A stretch of DNA of 64,000 bases from Pseudeuparius sepicola (lineage: Eukaryota > Arthropoda > Insecta > Coleoptera > Anthribidae): NCBI GenBank assembly GCA_963920635.1, contig OY987303.1, positions 55,675,223 through 55,739,222 on the forward strand. Direction: 5' to 3'. How positions within the stretch are numbered: the stretch's first letter is position 1; each line of letters opens with the position of its first letter. The notes beneath the pieces were generated by a model, which made no database searches, was not told the DNA's origin, and saw only the letters and a program-made list of their open reading frames with translations. The position numbers were made by a program, and so were the translations under genes. Shown here piece after piece: positions 12,995 to 29,576 of the stretch.

Positions 12995-13905
12995 TGTTAT
13001 TATGTAGTAAAAAATTTGCTTTATTTAATGGCATACATGTCTCAACTACTCAATTTTCAAAATAAATATTTTTGTTTTTAGTATCATTCAAAAAATAGTA
13101 AAACAACTTCCCTAAAACCGGCCCTGTTTGATTTTTGGATTTTCGTGATCGACTAGTGTAATTAGTGTAATCTAACGTTCATATTTTGTGGTGTGGTGTC
13201 TTGAGATCCTAACCTAACCTTTGGTTTACAGAATTGAGCTAGTATTCCTTATTCCTTGTAAAATTATAAAAAACCTACGAAAGAAAATATGGGGTTATTT
13301 AGAATCGAAGGAAGAAACACCCTGTAGGCCATCCTTGAAAAATACATACCTAGAGGATAAAGGTAATATTTTTCTATTCATAAAGTACCAAAGTGGATAT
13401 TATAAATTATATTGATACGGCTCTGTCTATTGTTTACATTACCTGTGAAATGTAATTCCTGTGAATTTCTTTTTGTCCACGTTAGAATTGCTACTGCAAC
13501 AACGTACGGAACATGACATATTTATTTCCAGAGGTGAATAGCTCGCAATAACAAGGAAAACTGCACTTTTAGCCCCTTTTAATGCACTTTTAGCACCGAG
13601 TCGACAAATTGACGTTGTTCTTGTAATCTATCACGTGGGTGAACCCGTTTTGGCTCATGTAACAGCTTCTCCCCCCCATACTAAGTCGATGGTTTACAGT
13701 AACCTATCGTTAATATTTTGTGGTTTACAGCAGAACGAATCCCGATCAGAGAAATGGAGTAGGTAGAAAGCGCTTTGACCTACTGCGCATCCTATTTCCA
13801 GGCAAATGTAATGTCCGGCATGTTGTCCCCAGTTTGACGTTTGCAGTTTGTTTTCAGCGATAGTTGTTGTATTTTCAGCAGAGAAATGGTCATTGTTTTT
13901 GGAAA

Positions 13906-14085
13906 ATGTCGTGTGCAGTACCAAGCTGTAAAGGCCGCTCCACATTCGCGGCGCGAAACCCCGCGAAGAGGCGCGAACGTCATTCAGGTTCTCGGCTTTC
14001 GCGTAGTTTTCACGGCTTCACGTTCGCGCTTTCCGGTGTTCCCCGATCGGAGTCGGTTTTTTGTCCCGCGACAAATGAATTGTAA
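13906..14085 (+). pseudogene. Small CpG-rich frame with a THAP-like start (doubtful)
   Basis: A 59-residue frame begins MSCAVPSCKGRS, which resembles the first Cys pair of a THAP zinc finger. The downstream THAP hallmarks (Trp, AVPTIF-like motif) are missing. It lies between the inverted repeats near 13745 and 14206, so it may be part of a decayed DNA transposon. The CpG-rich text could equally be the end of an unrelated MITE (CCGCTCCACATTCGCG). Confidence 0.22.
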
Positions 14086-14269
14086 GTCTAGGAGACCTCC
14101 GGGAGTGTCATTTTTTCGGTAAGCTTAGTAAAGTTGTAGTAAAGTTGGTTTAATATGGCCGCCACTTTTATTAGGCAGTTCGCGCAGCTTGTAGCGCGTT
14201 CTCCCTACTCCATTTCTCTGATCCTGATGCAATATCAGAGCATAGGTATAAAACAACAGCAGTATAAGC

Positions 14270-14615
14270 CCCATGGCGGGAAAATTCTGCGCACCTGTTC
14301 GCGCAGCTGCCATTTGGGAATAGATTGTATCAAATGGGTGCAGTGATTGCACAGTTCTTTTTTGGCTGTATAAGAGATATTACAGTGCCGTGGAGTGTGC
14401 TTTTTTGCAAATTGTGCTTTGTGCTAGTATCTTTAAATACAGAATTCCATGAAGGAGTCAAAGCTGCTTGTGCTTACCACACATTATATACTTTACTAAT
14501 ACTACTCTGTATTTCTGAATTGATTTTCCCGAATACACCTCTGACTTCTATTCCCCCAATATGGCTCAAGGTCATTGAATTTGCCCATGATTACTCAAGA
14601 GTATGTTACTGCTGG
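14270..14615 (+). repeat. Dispersed repeat, copy 1
   Basis: About 345 bp nearly repeated in inverted orientation at 32715-33063, without obvious frame-disrupting indels over most of its length. A frame with a hydrophobic stretch (LFCKLCFVLVSL, ELIFP..P..SIPPIWLKVIEF) is open in both copies. The parent element is not recognised. Confidence 0.7.
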
Positions 14616-14664
14616 TTGTTTCATTTGCTCTGCTTCAAGGTTACCTAACCTAACAGTGAGAAAA

Positions 14665-14673
14665 CGCGGGAAA
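14665..14673 (-). promoter_or_regulatory. E2F-like site upstream of TYMS
   Basis: CGCGGGAAA on the plus strand is TTTCCCGCG on the minus strand, a consensus-quality E2F/DP site, about 90 bases before the thymidylate synthase ATG. Thymidylate synthase is a classic S-phase E2F target, so the position fits; binding is inferred. Confidence 0.55.
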
Positions 14674-14760
14674 AAAATTGATCTTTATCAAAATTATCGC
14701 AGTTTATAAGAAATTTCATTATTGTTATATTAACAGAAGTGTGTTAATCTCTGCTTGAGA

Positions 14761-21130
<6,370 letters not shown>

Positions 21131-21194
21131 ATGTTGTTAGACTCCATAAGTATAATCCTAGTATCACGTTTTATAGAAGTGTTTTAAAAACTGA

Positions 21195-21200
21195 AATAAA
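21195..21200 (+). terminator. Polyadenylation signal of TYMS
   Basis: AATAAA 64 bases after the TYMS stop codon, followed by a T-rich stretch (GTTTATTTTTG). Confidence 0.65.
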
Positions 21201-21502
21201 TGTTTATTTTTGTTACAGTGTATTTATCTCCAGACATTAAAAGTCTTTTAAGTAATTTGTTGCTATTTTCTATATTGATAATCCCGGAGTTCAAGGTTTA
21301 AAGAAAACAAAATGCTTGTTTTACAAAAATATCTTGTATATTACAACAAACAATTTAATAATAGTCATAATAAAATTACTGATAATATAGGTACTATATA
21401 GACGGGAAAAACTTATACTGAATTAGATCCAAGGTTTCAATACACAGGGTATATAAAAGTATCAAAATGATCGAAATTCAAAGAAATAATTCGAGTTTTT
21501 TT

Positions 21503-22145
21503 TGTATTGCACATGGAAATGTTTTTTAAAATTATTATTGAGCAACATTCATCAAATAAATTGTGCACTTTTAAATGACGTCAAATACAATAAGAAAATG
21601 CATTTAATAAAAGAACAGAAATCGTCTGCAGGGTGTATCGTAACTATTTTGTATTATTTCGCCAAATTAAAGTTAAAAAATCAGGAATCCAACTACGGTA
21701 GTCGCTAACAAAAAAATTATCAAAAATTATACACATAATCTTGAAGTTGAAATTTGTCACGGAATATAACATGGATAATATGGATTACTTTGATTGTTTT
21801 TTGTCCATATTTCTCGAGTAATAACCAGAAAAAAGTTAGGACACCCTGTACAAATAAATTGTTATACTCCAATCGAGTTTCGAGACTAGTAAATAAAAAA
21901 TAATAAGTCAAAACTTAAATATCAGTAAATAATATCAAATGTTTAGTCTGTACTCTGCGCTTCCGAATAAGTTGGAAATTTTGCCGTTTTCACATAGTCC
22001 TTTGCCTTAAAACTAGGGTATAATGCTACCTGATTCGTTCTCAAATTCCTTCCTTTGCTGAATCCGTTCCAATGATTTCCTGCTATGCCTTGAAATAATA
22101 ATAACAATGACACTTACAGTGAACTAGGCTTAGAACGAGTGTCGA
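21503..22145 (+). repeat. Direct repeat, copy 2 (between TYMS and FUT8)
   Basis: Partner of 18797-19410, similar throughout with short indels. It fills most of the space between the convergent TYMS and FUT8 genes, where the missing FUT8 last exon would be expected. Confidence 0.75.
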
Positions 22146-22214
22146 CTGTCAACTTTTTTTTGATAGAAACTTGACATTAAGTCATGTCCTCGCACAATAA
22201 ATTTCAAGACTTAC

Positions 22215-25200
22215 CGATAAAATCTCCAGTTTTCATGCTCATTTCACCGTTTTTCCTTGGTTCGTGGGGCCAAACGGCAACCACACTATGCGGCTCTTGG
22301 CCCCCATAATAATATATATCGTCTAAAGAACGGAATTTTGCCGATGCGTCCGGGTAATAATTTTGCATCAGTTCATATGCTACTCTACACACCTAAAATA
22401 ATTTATGATTCTAGAAAAACTTTGCTTACAAAATTTCTTCTATAGTGCCACAAGTTTTCGGAGTGTTAACAAGTTTCTAAGGAGATTTTAAAACGTGTTG
22501 TATACAATATATTTTTCTACGTGTGTATATGAAATAAATAAATGTTTCTAGCATAGAGATCATATATATAGGTAGAGTGCTGGACGATGTTTTTTATACA
22601 TAGTATGCACGGAAAATTTTTGACGGATTTAAAATCATAAAATAGTAATAAATAGGCCCAGTCAATGACGTCAGAACCTATAGACAGGTTTGTTTTGATA
22701 AACGCTTGACGCCCAGAACTAATCACAATCTAAGCGCTCCATCAAATTATTCCGAAAATGTCGCTAGATTGTCAGAAATTGCCCCTTTTTGTCGAGCCGT
22801 AGCGAACTTATTTCGACTCTGGGCTCGGAGGCTGGCGTCGTTAGACCATCCCCCGAATCTTCAGGTGAGGTTCCGATGCTTCCGGCGCCCCCAAACAAGA
22901 AAAAACATGCGATATCCAAGTGTGATTCTGGAGGAACTATAACCGGGAATCACCGGGTGTATAGTTGGTTGATGGTTGACTTTCTGTCTTTGTTTGTAGC
23001 ATGTTTTTAGAGTAGTATGGATATATTTAATCTTGGAGTCAAAATAAAGGGCATTTTAACAATGGGGCACCACGTCTATAGGTTTTGACGTCATTGGGCC
23101 CAGTGGACATGCACATTTGCAATTTGAGGTGGTGTTTTGTGAAACTTGACACTCTTTGACTGCCATTTGACAGCGACAAACTAAGTATAACCTACCGTTG
23201 TTTGCATCATAGACGCTTTGTGGCATAATTTTATCGATTTTCCGCTAATTATTAATAGTTTCTTCGCGTTTTAGTTGTTTGAGTGTTTTATCTAATTAAG
23301 TGATCATCTGCCCATTTTACACCAGAGTGTTTAAAAATGAAACGAGTCAAAACGCAGCTAGTTGAAAATGCGGGACCAACTCTTCTATTTAAACCACCTA
23401 AACCATCATTTAAGTAAGTATATTAACATGATTGTGGGGTAAGAAACTATTAGTAGCTTTGTTTTAGTGTTAAAGTTATAAAGGTAGATGAAAACAAGTC
23501 AAGTTTTAGCATCAGTGAAGTAAATTCTAGTAGTTTGGACGAAACTAGTTTTACAAGTATAAACGAACCTAGTTGTAGTTATCGAAGTCTTGACCAGTCC
23601 ATGTTGAGTGAGCTTAATTTATTATCAATATACAAGTTTGTAGGGAGATAGTAATTAAGAAAAACAACCACTGTTTTGAATTGCGCGGTCTGAAGGTCTA
23701 ATGCGCATATTCCATAGGCCCATGCGCAAATCCACAATTTGCCATAAAAGGGACTTGTTCAGTACTCTACCTATATATATATATATATATGATCTCTATG
23801 GTTTCCAAGGTTAGTTTACTAACCTTGATGGTTTCTAGAGATTTAAAGATTATCCTGTCACCACAAAACATCTGGTCATTGGTCAAGGTTAAACCCACAA
23901 AACATTAAAATTAGGTTTAATGTTTTGTGGGTGCATTATTATCAGAGCATATAATTATATGCTCTGTTGTTATTATTTTGCCGTTGATCAAATCCACAGA
24001 CACAAAACAGAAGTCTATGGATCGAAAACAAATGAATCTAACCTTACAACTTTTGTGGCTGCAGACGTTTTTAACCACGACTTAAAAAACGCATTTTGAA
24101 ATAGAAGAGTCCACGGAAAATTTGGCGTTGAAAAAAGTGGAAAGTTCCACCCTACTTTATCAGTGTAGCCAAAATAATATTTAATGATGGCAATATCAGT
24201 CCTACTTTTTCCCCATCAATGATTTACTATGACAATTTTATAAAAATATTTGCCTGGTTGTTGTGCGGCTATATTCACAATAAAATATTGATGATGGTTT
24301 GTGGAAACAATTGGCTTTAGAACATCGAAACTACTGTCCAATAATAAGATCACCTGATTGGATCTCAATCAGAAAACGGATCTGCTGCTGATCGCAGAAG
24401 GTTACAAAGTTAGGTTAGGTGGTAATATCTCTTCTTCATATTTCTATGGTACCACAAAAGAGCAAAAAGTGACAGTAAATAGTGAATTCAATGCCAACAT
24501 AAATATTACTTTGGCGGTGCTGAAAAAAAAACAAGGATAGCTCTAGGGCGGAAGTTTCACCTTTTTCCTTTTCGAGGCAAGATTTTCAGCGGACTCGTCT
24601 ATTACACCAATGACAACACGTCTGCGACGCAAAAAACTTCTCCTTTACCTGTGACGAAAACGTGCAGACCAGGAAGTCGCTCATCGACAACATATGAATA
24701 TCCAAAATGATCCCAAACAATGACGAATCGCTGTAGCGTGTCTTAATTCCCGCCGTTTTCGAAATTTGCGGATCGCCCAGGATCTCGTAGTGTGAATACT
24801 TCGTTTTGGCTTCCGATATAACTTTCGGGTCGTCGGATGCCAGGTATATCCGTCTTTTATCCACGTTTTGTTTTAACTCTAAATGATTATAGTAATCGTC
24901 CACCTGAGACATGTATTCTTCTAAACTATGGAAAGCTGCTTCAGTTCCGACTTTGTCAGTCCTCCTCACATGGACACTGCACATCACAATATATATCATC
25001 AATAATAAATGATGTTTAGTGGCATATCAGGTAAGGATATCAATTGAAAAAAATGCACTCCAGCCGGGACTTGAACCCGGGACTCCTACTGTGGCCGTAG
25101 GAACTTTAACCAACTAAGCTACCGGAGATATGGGTTCCATCGGCTAGGTGTTATTTATTCCAATTATATATAGTTAGTAGCGGTGAGATGTAGAAGACTT

Positions 25201-28200
25201 CGGCGTCTTCTACAGCTACTAGAAGGGGTTAGAGGGACTTGAACCCGAAGTCCCGGCTGGAGTGCATTTTTTTCAATTGATATCCTTACCTGATATGCCA
25301 CTAAACATCATTTATTATTTATAATTATTACAGGTACTAAAAATCTTTCTGTGTTTCATATTCTGGCTTTGACATTGTAGGTTAGAATTTCCACGTTCGA
25401 TACTTGCATTAAGTCGCTATATGTCGAATATTGTGGGTGGAAGAATAAATAGGAAGTTTACATAACCAACAATAATGAATGGTTTCCCTACACCCTCTAA
25501 CCCCTTCTAGTAGCTGTAGAAGACGCCGAAGTCTTCTACATCTCACCGCTACTAACTATATATCAATTGGAATAAATAACACCTAGCCGATGGAACCCAT
25601 ATCTCCGGTAGCTTAGTTGGTTAAAGTGCCTATGGCCACAGTAGGAGTCCCGGGTTCAAGTCCCGGCTGGAGTGCATTTTTTTCAATTGATATCCTTACC
25701 TGATATGCCACTAAACATCATTTATTATTTATAATTATTACAGGTACTAAAAATCTTTCTGTATATCATCAATATTTATACAAACAGTTGTTCATCTTTA
25801 TTTATAATAAGAAAATTGTGTTTTCTTGAAATCGGCATTAAAATGTCCCAAAATCGTCATTAAAAGCACAGAAATCGTACAATAATGTAGCCCATTATTG
25901 TACGATTTTTTCAATAAGTAGGCCTTGGCGAGATGTAAACATCAAACGTCAGACGCGGAGAAATCGCCCGTCAAAAGTGACCAAATATTCAAAACCCGGC
26001 CTATAAAGGCTCATTTAACTTTTCGTACACATTGCGAAATTGTTTCCTATACAAGCGCAATCCTTCAGTATACATATTTTAGTAAATTAGAAGGTGCCGT
26101 ACGTCATTATACTTGTCCTAGGTAGAGCGATCGGTAAAGTCAAGCAACGCCGCGCGTAGTCGGTTCGTGGACGGGTGATCCCTTATCATTATTTTATTGC
26201 CTAATAAAACATTTTTTTTCCGATTTCAAAAAAAATATAATATGTACCTCGGCACTGAAGTTCTTTTTATGACTCATGTGGTTTATTTGCCTCGGCCAGA
26301 GGCCTCAGCAACTAAACTCCACATGAGTCATAAAAAGTTGAACTTCAGTGCCTTGGTACATAAATAACTATTAATCACAGTGCCTAGGCATTAAAAACAT
26401 AGTTATTAGTCTCTTAAGTTCTTATAGTTTCTTAAAGCCCTGTTTAGAGTCGGCAATTTTTATTGCCGGCAATAAAAATTGCTGACATTTTTGTTGCACG
26501 CAATGTTTGTTACAGTTGGCAATTTATCTAATGTAATTCTATTTTTTGGGTGAATACTGCCAACCAAATATTTAGTAAATAAAATATTTGAAGTTTTTGC
26601 GGTGTGTAGACAGTATACATAGTGTTTCGGGTTATATTAATTTTACCAAAGATTCTAATAATATTATTAGAATCTTTGGTAAAATAATAACATATAATAA
26701 CATAGAAAGGTCCTAATAGTAACATAGAAAATGAAGTTTTATGTAGTGTTTTTTATTACTAAGGTTGTTAGCACAAAAATCTCTAAAAAAATACTAGAAT
26801 TGCCATTGCAATTGCAATAAAAATAGGTCTGGAGCTACTTATTGCAATGCAATAAAACTTGCCACAGATGAATCAAAACGGAGTTAATGCGCGTGCGCAC
26901 AACAAAAATGTCAGCAATTTTTATTGCCGGCAATAAAAATCGCCGACTCTAAACAGGGCTTAAGTGTCACCAAATTTATTACCAAAAAAATATATGAATA
27001 GATAAAAACAAAGCAAACAAAATATTTATAAAAACATAACCTCAAAATTATCGCTCAAAAACGAAGGCTCACCCGACAATCGGCCTCTTGAATCCCATCT
27101 TGGTCATCGCCTCCTGTATCAGACCCGAGGTTTTTTCCTGGGTCCTCAAGAGGTATTTCAAAATCTGCCCCACCCACCACACTATCGGATCCCCGTGTAA
27201 TCTGGACAGCCTCGGAGCCAGGTCCTCCGGAACCGCCAGCGGCAAGAACGGAGGCCTGAAAATCATAGTTGGCTAAGAAACAACAGGCCAAGAATCACGG
27301 CGGGCCATGACACAAAGGCCTACAGATCATAGGAAGCCATGAAACAACTGCACAATAAATGCCAATGTCGGGTAAGGTCGTACACCTCTTTGATGAAGAA
27401 AAAATGCCAGCCAGACTATTCTTCTTACCTTTTAGATAAAGAATCTATAATCGGAAGATTGATCACTTGGGTACTCTCATTCCCAGGCCAATTTGACACA
27501 CTATCGCCGCTCGGAGACGTACACGTATCACTTATCGGTTTGAAAATCTCCTCCCATCCATTCCGGTGGTACCTCCAACCTTTAGACTTCAAAATCAGGG
27601 TTCTCTTGGTGCCGTATGCCACCATGAAACAATACACCGCGTGGTGCAGTTGGCAGCCATAGCCGCAACCCTAGAAAGTGGGGTTAGGCGGCATTGTTTC
27701 GTTTCGAGGTCAGAAATGTACCTTGTTGAGATTGCAGACGATTTTCTTGGCGGTCTTGCAGTCCGGCGGGTTTTGAAGGTATTGGAAGCGTCTCTGCACC
27801 AGGTTGCTCAAGTCGTTCGATTCTTTTTCTCGCCATTGGGCGTAGCCGTCGACGTCGGCAATTTGCTCGATATCGTGAAGTAAGGACCTAATTTTTACAA
27901 GCTTTTTTTAGAAAAAGAAAAGCAATGGTAAACATGGCATTGTATACCAAATTTCACGAACAGCCCTGTATAAAAACGAAACTGATGCCTCAGTACTTTC
28001 GGCAGAAAATAATTGGCTAATTTTCATTGAATTTATTCCATACAGAGATAATGGAGAAATCAAAGCAGACCTAAGTAGGCTTTTGAAATTTTTCACACCT
28101 ATACTGTTTTCTTAATAACATTTTGCCATAAAACCTACAAAAAGGGCACTTTACTAATGTGGAAAATGAGCTTTTTCATAATTTCCAGAAGCTCAAATTT

Positions 28201-29576
28201 CAACTAGATTTTTTTTGTTATTTGCCCCTTATGTGAACCCAATCCAGGGACACACTGTAGATTGAGACCCTCAAGAGGAACTGTCTCTTTGGTTCCCTTG
28301 GCAGTACACCTACCTATTTTAATTGCTCTATGTTTTTTCTAGTTAGTTGTCATTTGACACTAGTATAATCTCAGACTATATTCATTAGTCTGAGGGTATA
28401 ATCGTGGCTGTCACAAAATTTTGACATTAGTCATAAAAATTCTGTCAAACCATTGAGTAAAGGAATAAATTTTACTCAATGGTCAAACTAAAATTGAAAT
28501 GTTTCCATTTCCAATGTCTTTTTTTATTTACCAAGGAAATAATGTATGGTTTACAGTAGTTTACACATTACATACTTTTTGTAATTAAAGTACCAAGTAA
28601 TAAACATTTAAAAATGCATTAATTATGTTTTTCTACTCCTATGCTAGTAACATACCTATTAAGTGATGGTTTAGGTTATAAGTAAGTCCATTGTTGCGAA
28701 CACTGACACGTAATGACTGACATGTAATGACTGACATGTAATAAAAAAAATTACGTATCCGCGTCACCATAGCAACTAACCAACATACTAATTGTTGCCT
28801 GTCAGATAATCAGAAGTATAGTTTATCTATTATAATAGTTTTCTTTCGTCGAAGAAAAATTATAATACAAAACTCGAGTTGTAAGCTTATTACATACTCG
28901 TGGAACTACAGCACTCGCCGCTGCGCGGCTCGTGTGCAACTTTTCCACTCATACGTAATAAGCTGTTTACAACTCTCGCTATGTAATATACTATTACCTT
29001 TTGTGTTCGAATCCCAAGTTCAACATGTACGTAATGCTCTCCATAAAATCAGGAGCCACTTCCATCACTTTCTTCTGCAAATCGATCAAACCCGAGTGCA
29101 TGAAATACCACATTTCCTTCGTGTTTGTGTGTATGCGTCTCCGCAACTGTTCGTACTGCGTGTTGGGCTCTTCTTTCGGACTAATATAACCTAGATTGGC
29201 ATTTTTATTATAGGAATGTTCAGCCTTGTTTAGGCGCATTTGAAAATTTTCAATAGCCTCCTTTTGGTCATCAGTCAAAGAACTAAAACGATACCCAAAG
29301 ATCATAAATTAACCATAACAAATTACTTCGTAATTACTTAACCGAAAGGTCTTTAAATATCTCCTGTAGCTCCTCATTTTGTTTCCTGAGAGCATCCAAA
29401 TCGACCAAAGCTCTGTTTAATCTTAACGCTGTGTCTGGGTCATTGTTAGAGCTTACAGAAGTATTTAGCATTGGAAATGCAACTATAACTAGAGTTATGA
29501 GCCAAATGGCCAGGAAAATCACCAGGATTCGGTGCCATCCCACTGAATTTAGCTGCCGAAGTATCGTGGAGTTCAT
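22215..29576 (-). CDS. FUT8: Alpha-1,6-fucosyltransferase (FUT8), seven exons, 3' end not found
   Basis: Golgi type II membrane enzyme (family GT23) that adds core alpha-1,6-fucose to N-glycans. Minus-strand exons in order: 29338-29576, 28998-29282, 27722-27887, 27429-27670, 27073-27255, 24649-24976 and 22215-22392. All join in phase, giving 540 residues. Residues about 17-36 are the membrane anchor ([18 protein letters not shown]), followed by a coiled stem. Then come DWR-like [17 protein letters not shown], the [20 protein letters not shown] core, [16 protein letters not shown], the donor-binding [15 protein letters not shown] near residue 374, and [20 protein letters not shown]. The last exon found reaches into the SH3 domain (DDIYYYGGQ...GDFIG) and ends in a normal donor, ATCG|gtaagt. 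Human FUT8 (575 aa) continues about 46 residues. No matching exon was found to the left. The first donor is AA|gtaatt; the alternative TCG|gttaag breaks the frame. Confidence 0.95.
22655..23101. mobile_element. Nested element with CTATAGG/GACGTCATTGGGCCC inverted ends
   Basis: GGCCCAGTCAATGACGTCAG plus AACCTATAGAC at the left matches GTCTATAGGTTTTGACGTCA plus TTGGGCCC at the right. Its interior (22790-22945) has a proline/serine/lysine-rich plus-strand frame ([25 protein letters not shown]) that reads like a coding remnant but is not recognised. Confidence 0.5.
23337..23651 (+). CDS. Small two-exon gene of unknown function inside a FUT8 intron
   Basis: ATG at 23337. Exon 1 is 23337-23413 and ends AA|gtaagt. 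Exon 2 is 23468-23651 after gttttag and ends with TAG. Splicing joins two frames that are open on both sides and gives 86 aa. The intron is only 54 bases, with strong donor and acceptor sequences. The product starts [20 protein letters not shown], and the C-terminal half is Ser-rich ([20 protein letters not shown]). There is no signal peptide, membrane segment or family I recognise. It lies within a putative TIR element and antisense to FUT8, so it may be the first exons of a truncated transposase or a small element-borne gene. Without the splice the frame stops after 26 codons. Confidence 0.45.
25057..25128 (-). ncRNA. tRNA-like head of the SINE, reversed copy
   Basis: Folds as a 72-nt cloverleaf: acceptor TCTCCGG/CTGGAGT, D-arm GCTTAGTTGGTTAA, anticodon stem CCTAC/GTAGG, T-arm CCGGGTTCAAGTCCCGG. 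The anticodon loop GGCCACA lacks the invariant U33, so a working tRNA is unlikely. Confidence 0.6.
25602..25673 (+). ncRNA. tRNA-like head of the SINE, forward copy
   Basis: The same 72-nt sequence as the reversed copy except at about three positions in and beside the anticodon stem (GCCTATGGCCACAGTAGG). B-box GGTTCAAGTCC is intact, so an internal RNA polymerase III promoter is plausible. Confidence 0.6.
25872..25906. repeat. 15 bp perfect hairpin
   Basis: AATCGTACAATAATG, spacer TAGCC, CATTATTGTACGATT. It lies in FUT8 intron 5; the role is unknown. Confidence 0.7.
26121..26182 (+). ncRNA. 5S rRNA-derived fragment
   Basis: GGTAGAGCGATCGGTAAAGT, CAAGCAACGCCGCGCGTAGT and CGGTTCGTGGACGGGTGATC follow the internal control region of animal 5S rRNA in order and spacing (GATCACCGAAGTTAAGC...GATGGGTGACC). 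The 5' third and the 3' end of 5S are absent. It is probably the promoter head of a 5S-type SINE or a retrotransposed 5S scrap. It is not a functional 5S gene. Confidence 0.6.
26244..26359. repeat. 116 bp foldback hairpin
   Basis: The arms GTACCTCGGCACTGAAGTTC and TTTTTATGACTCATGTGG are mirrored on the right (CCACATGAGTCATAAAAA, AACTTCAGTGCCTTGGTAC). At the centre is GCCTCGGCCAGAGGC. It is a compact foldback in FUT8 intron 5. Confidence 0.8.
26436..26959. mobile_element. 524 bp MITE with 60 bp TIRs and TTAA flanks
   Basis: The left TIR starts AGCCCTGTTTAGAGTCGGCA and runs through TTTTTATTGCCGGCAATAAA AATTGCTGACATTTTTGTTG. The right TIR mirrors it with few changes. TTAA lies at both edges (26432-26435 and 26960-26963), as for piggyBac-type insertion. 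A perfect internal inverted repeat (ACCAAAGATTCTAATAAT and mirror) lies near 26645-26682. There is no transposase. Confidence 0.75.
28072..28257. mobile_element. Half copy of the TYMS-intron foldback family
   Basis: Matches the right arm of 15796-16661 (AGGCTTTTGAAATTT, CTTAATAACATTTT, AAAGGGCACTTTACT, AGAAGCTCAAATTTCAACT) and ends GGACACACTG followed by TA. The left arm is missing. It lies in FUT8 intron 2. Confidence 0.7.
28880..28985. repeat. Imperfect hairpin beside a FUT8 donor site
   Basis: ACTCGAGTTGTAAGCTTATT ACATACTCGTGGA is mirrored by TCCACTCATACGTAATAAGCTGTTTACAACTCTCG around a GC-rich centre (CGCCGCTGCGCGGC). It ends about 12 bases from the exon 2 donor at 28997 on the minus strand. 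Confidence 0.6.

Larger units (their letters stand above)
13000..14640. other. Intergenic between ANKLE2 and TYMS, mostly repeats
   Basis: It contains an inverted pair (GATCAGAGAAATGGAGTAGG near 13745 against CTACTCCATTTCTCTGATC near 14206), a CpG-rich patch at 13935-14060 and one copy of a dispersed repeat at 14270-14615. No host gene is supported apart from the weak small frame at 13906-14085. Confidence 0.45.
22552..23800. mobile_element. Putative TIR element, CATAGAGATCATATA ends, carrying a small gene
   Basis: The left end GCATAGAGATCATATATATAGGTAGAGTGCTG is mirrored by AGTACTCTACCTATATATA...TATGATCTCTATGG. The same CATAGAGATCATATGA words recur near 32262 and 32300, so this is a family end rather than chance. 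It sits in FUT8 intron 6. Nested inside, at 22655-23101, is a second inverted pair (GGCCCAGTCAATGACGTCAG and mirror). The part right of the nest holds the spliced frame 23337-23651. Confidence 0.55.
25005..25761. mobile_element. Palindromic tRNA-like SINE compound with 13 bp target duplication
   Basis: Three copies of one SINE-like unit: a reversed copy (about 25005-25215), a truncated forward copy (about 25225-25360) and a forward copy (about 25495-25761). The block is flanked by TATATCATCAATA at 24992-25004 and again at 25762-25774. That means it was inserted as a unit, or by successive joining, into FUT8 intron 5. The 3' tail CATTTATTATTTATAATTA followed by TTACAGGTACTAAAAATC is identical in both forward copies. 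The left edge lies less than 30 bases from the FUT8 exon 6 acceptor. Confidence 0.75.

Noticed and set aside
25057..25128. Functional tRNA gene
   Set aside because: Lacks U33, occurs in a repeated SINE context and is present in several copies with the same tail.
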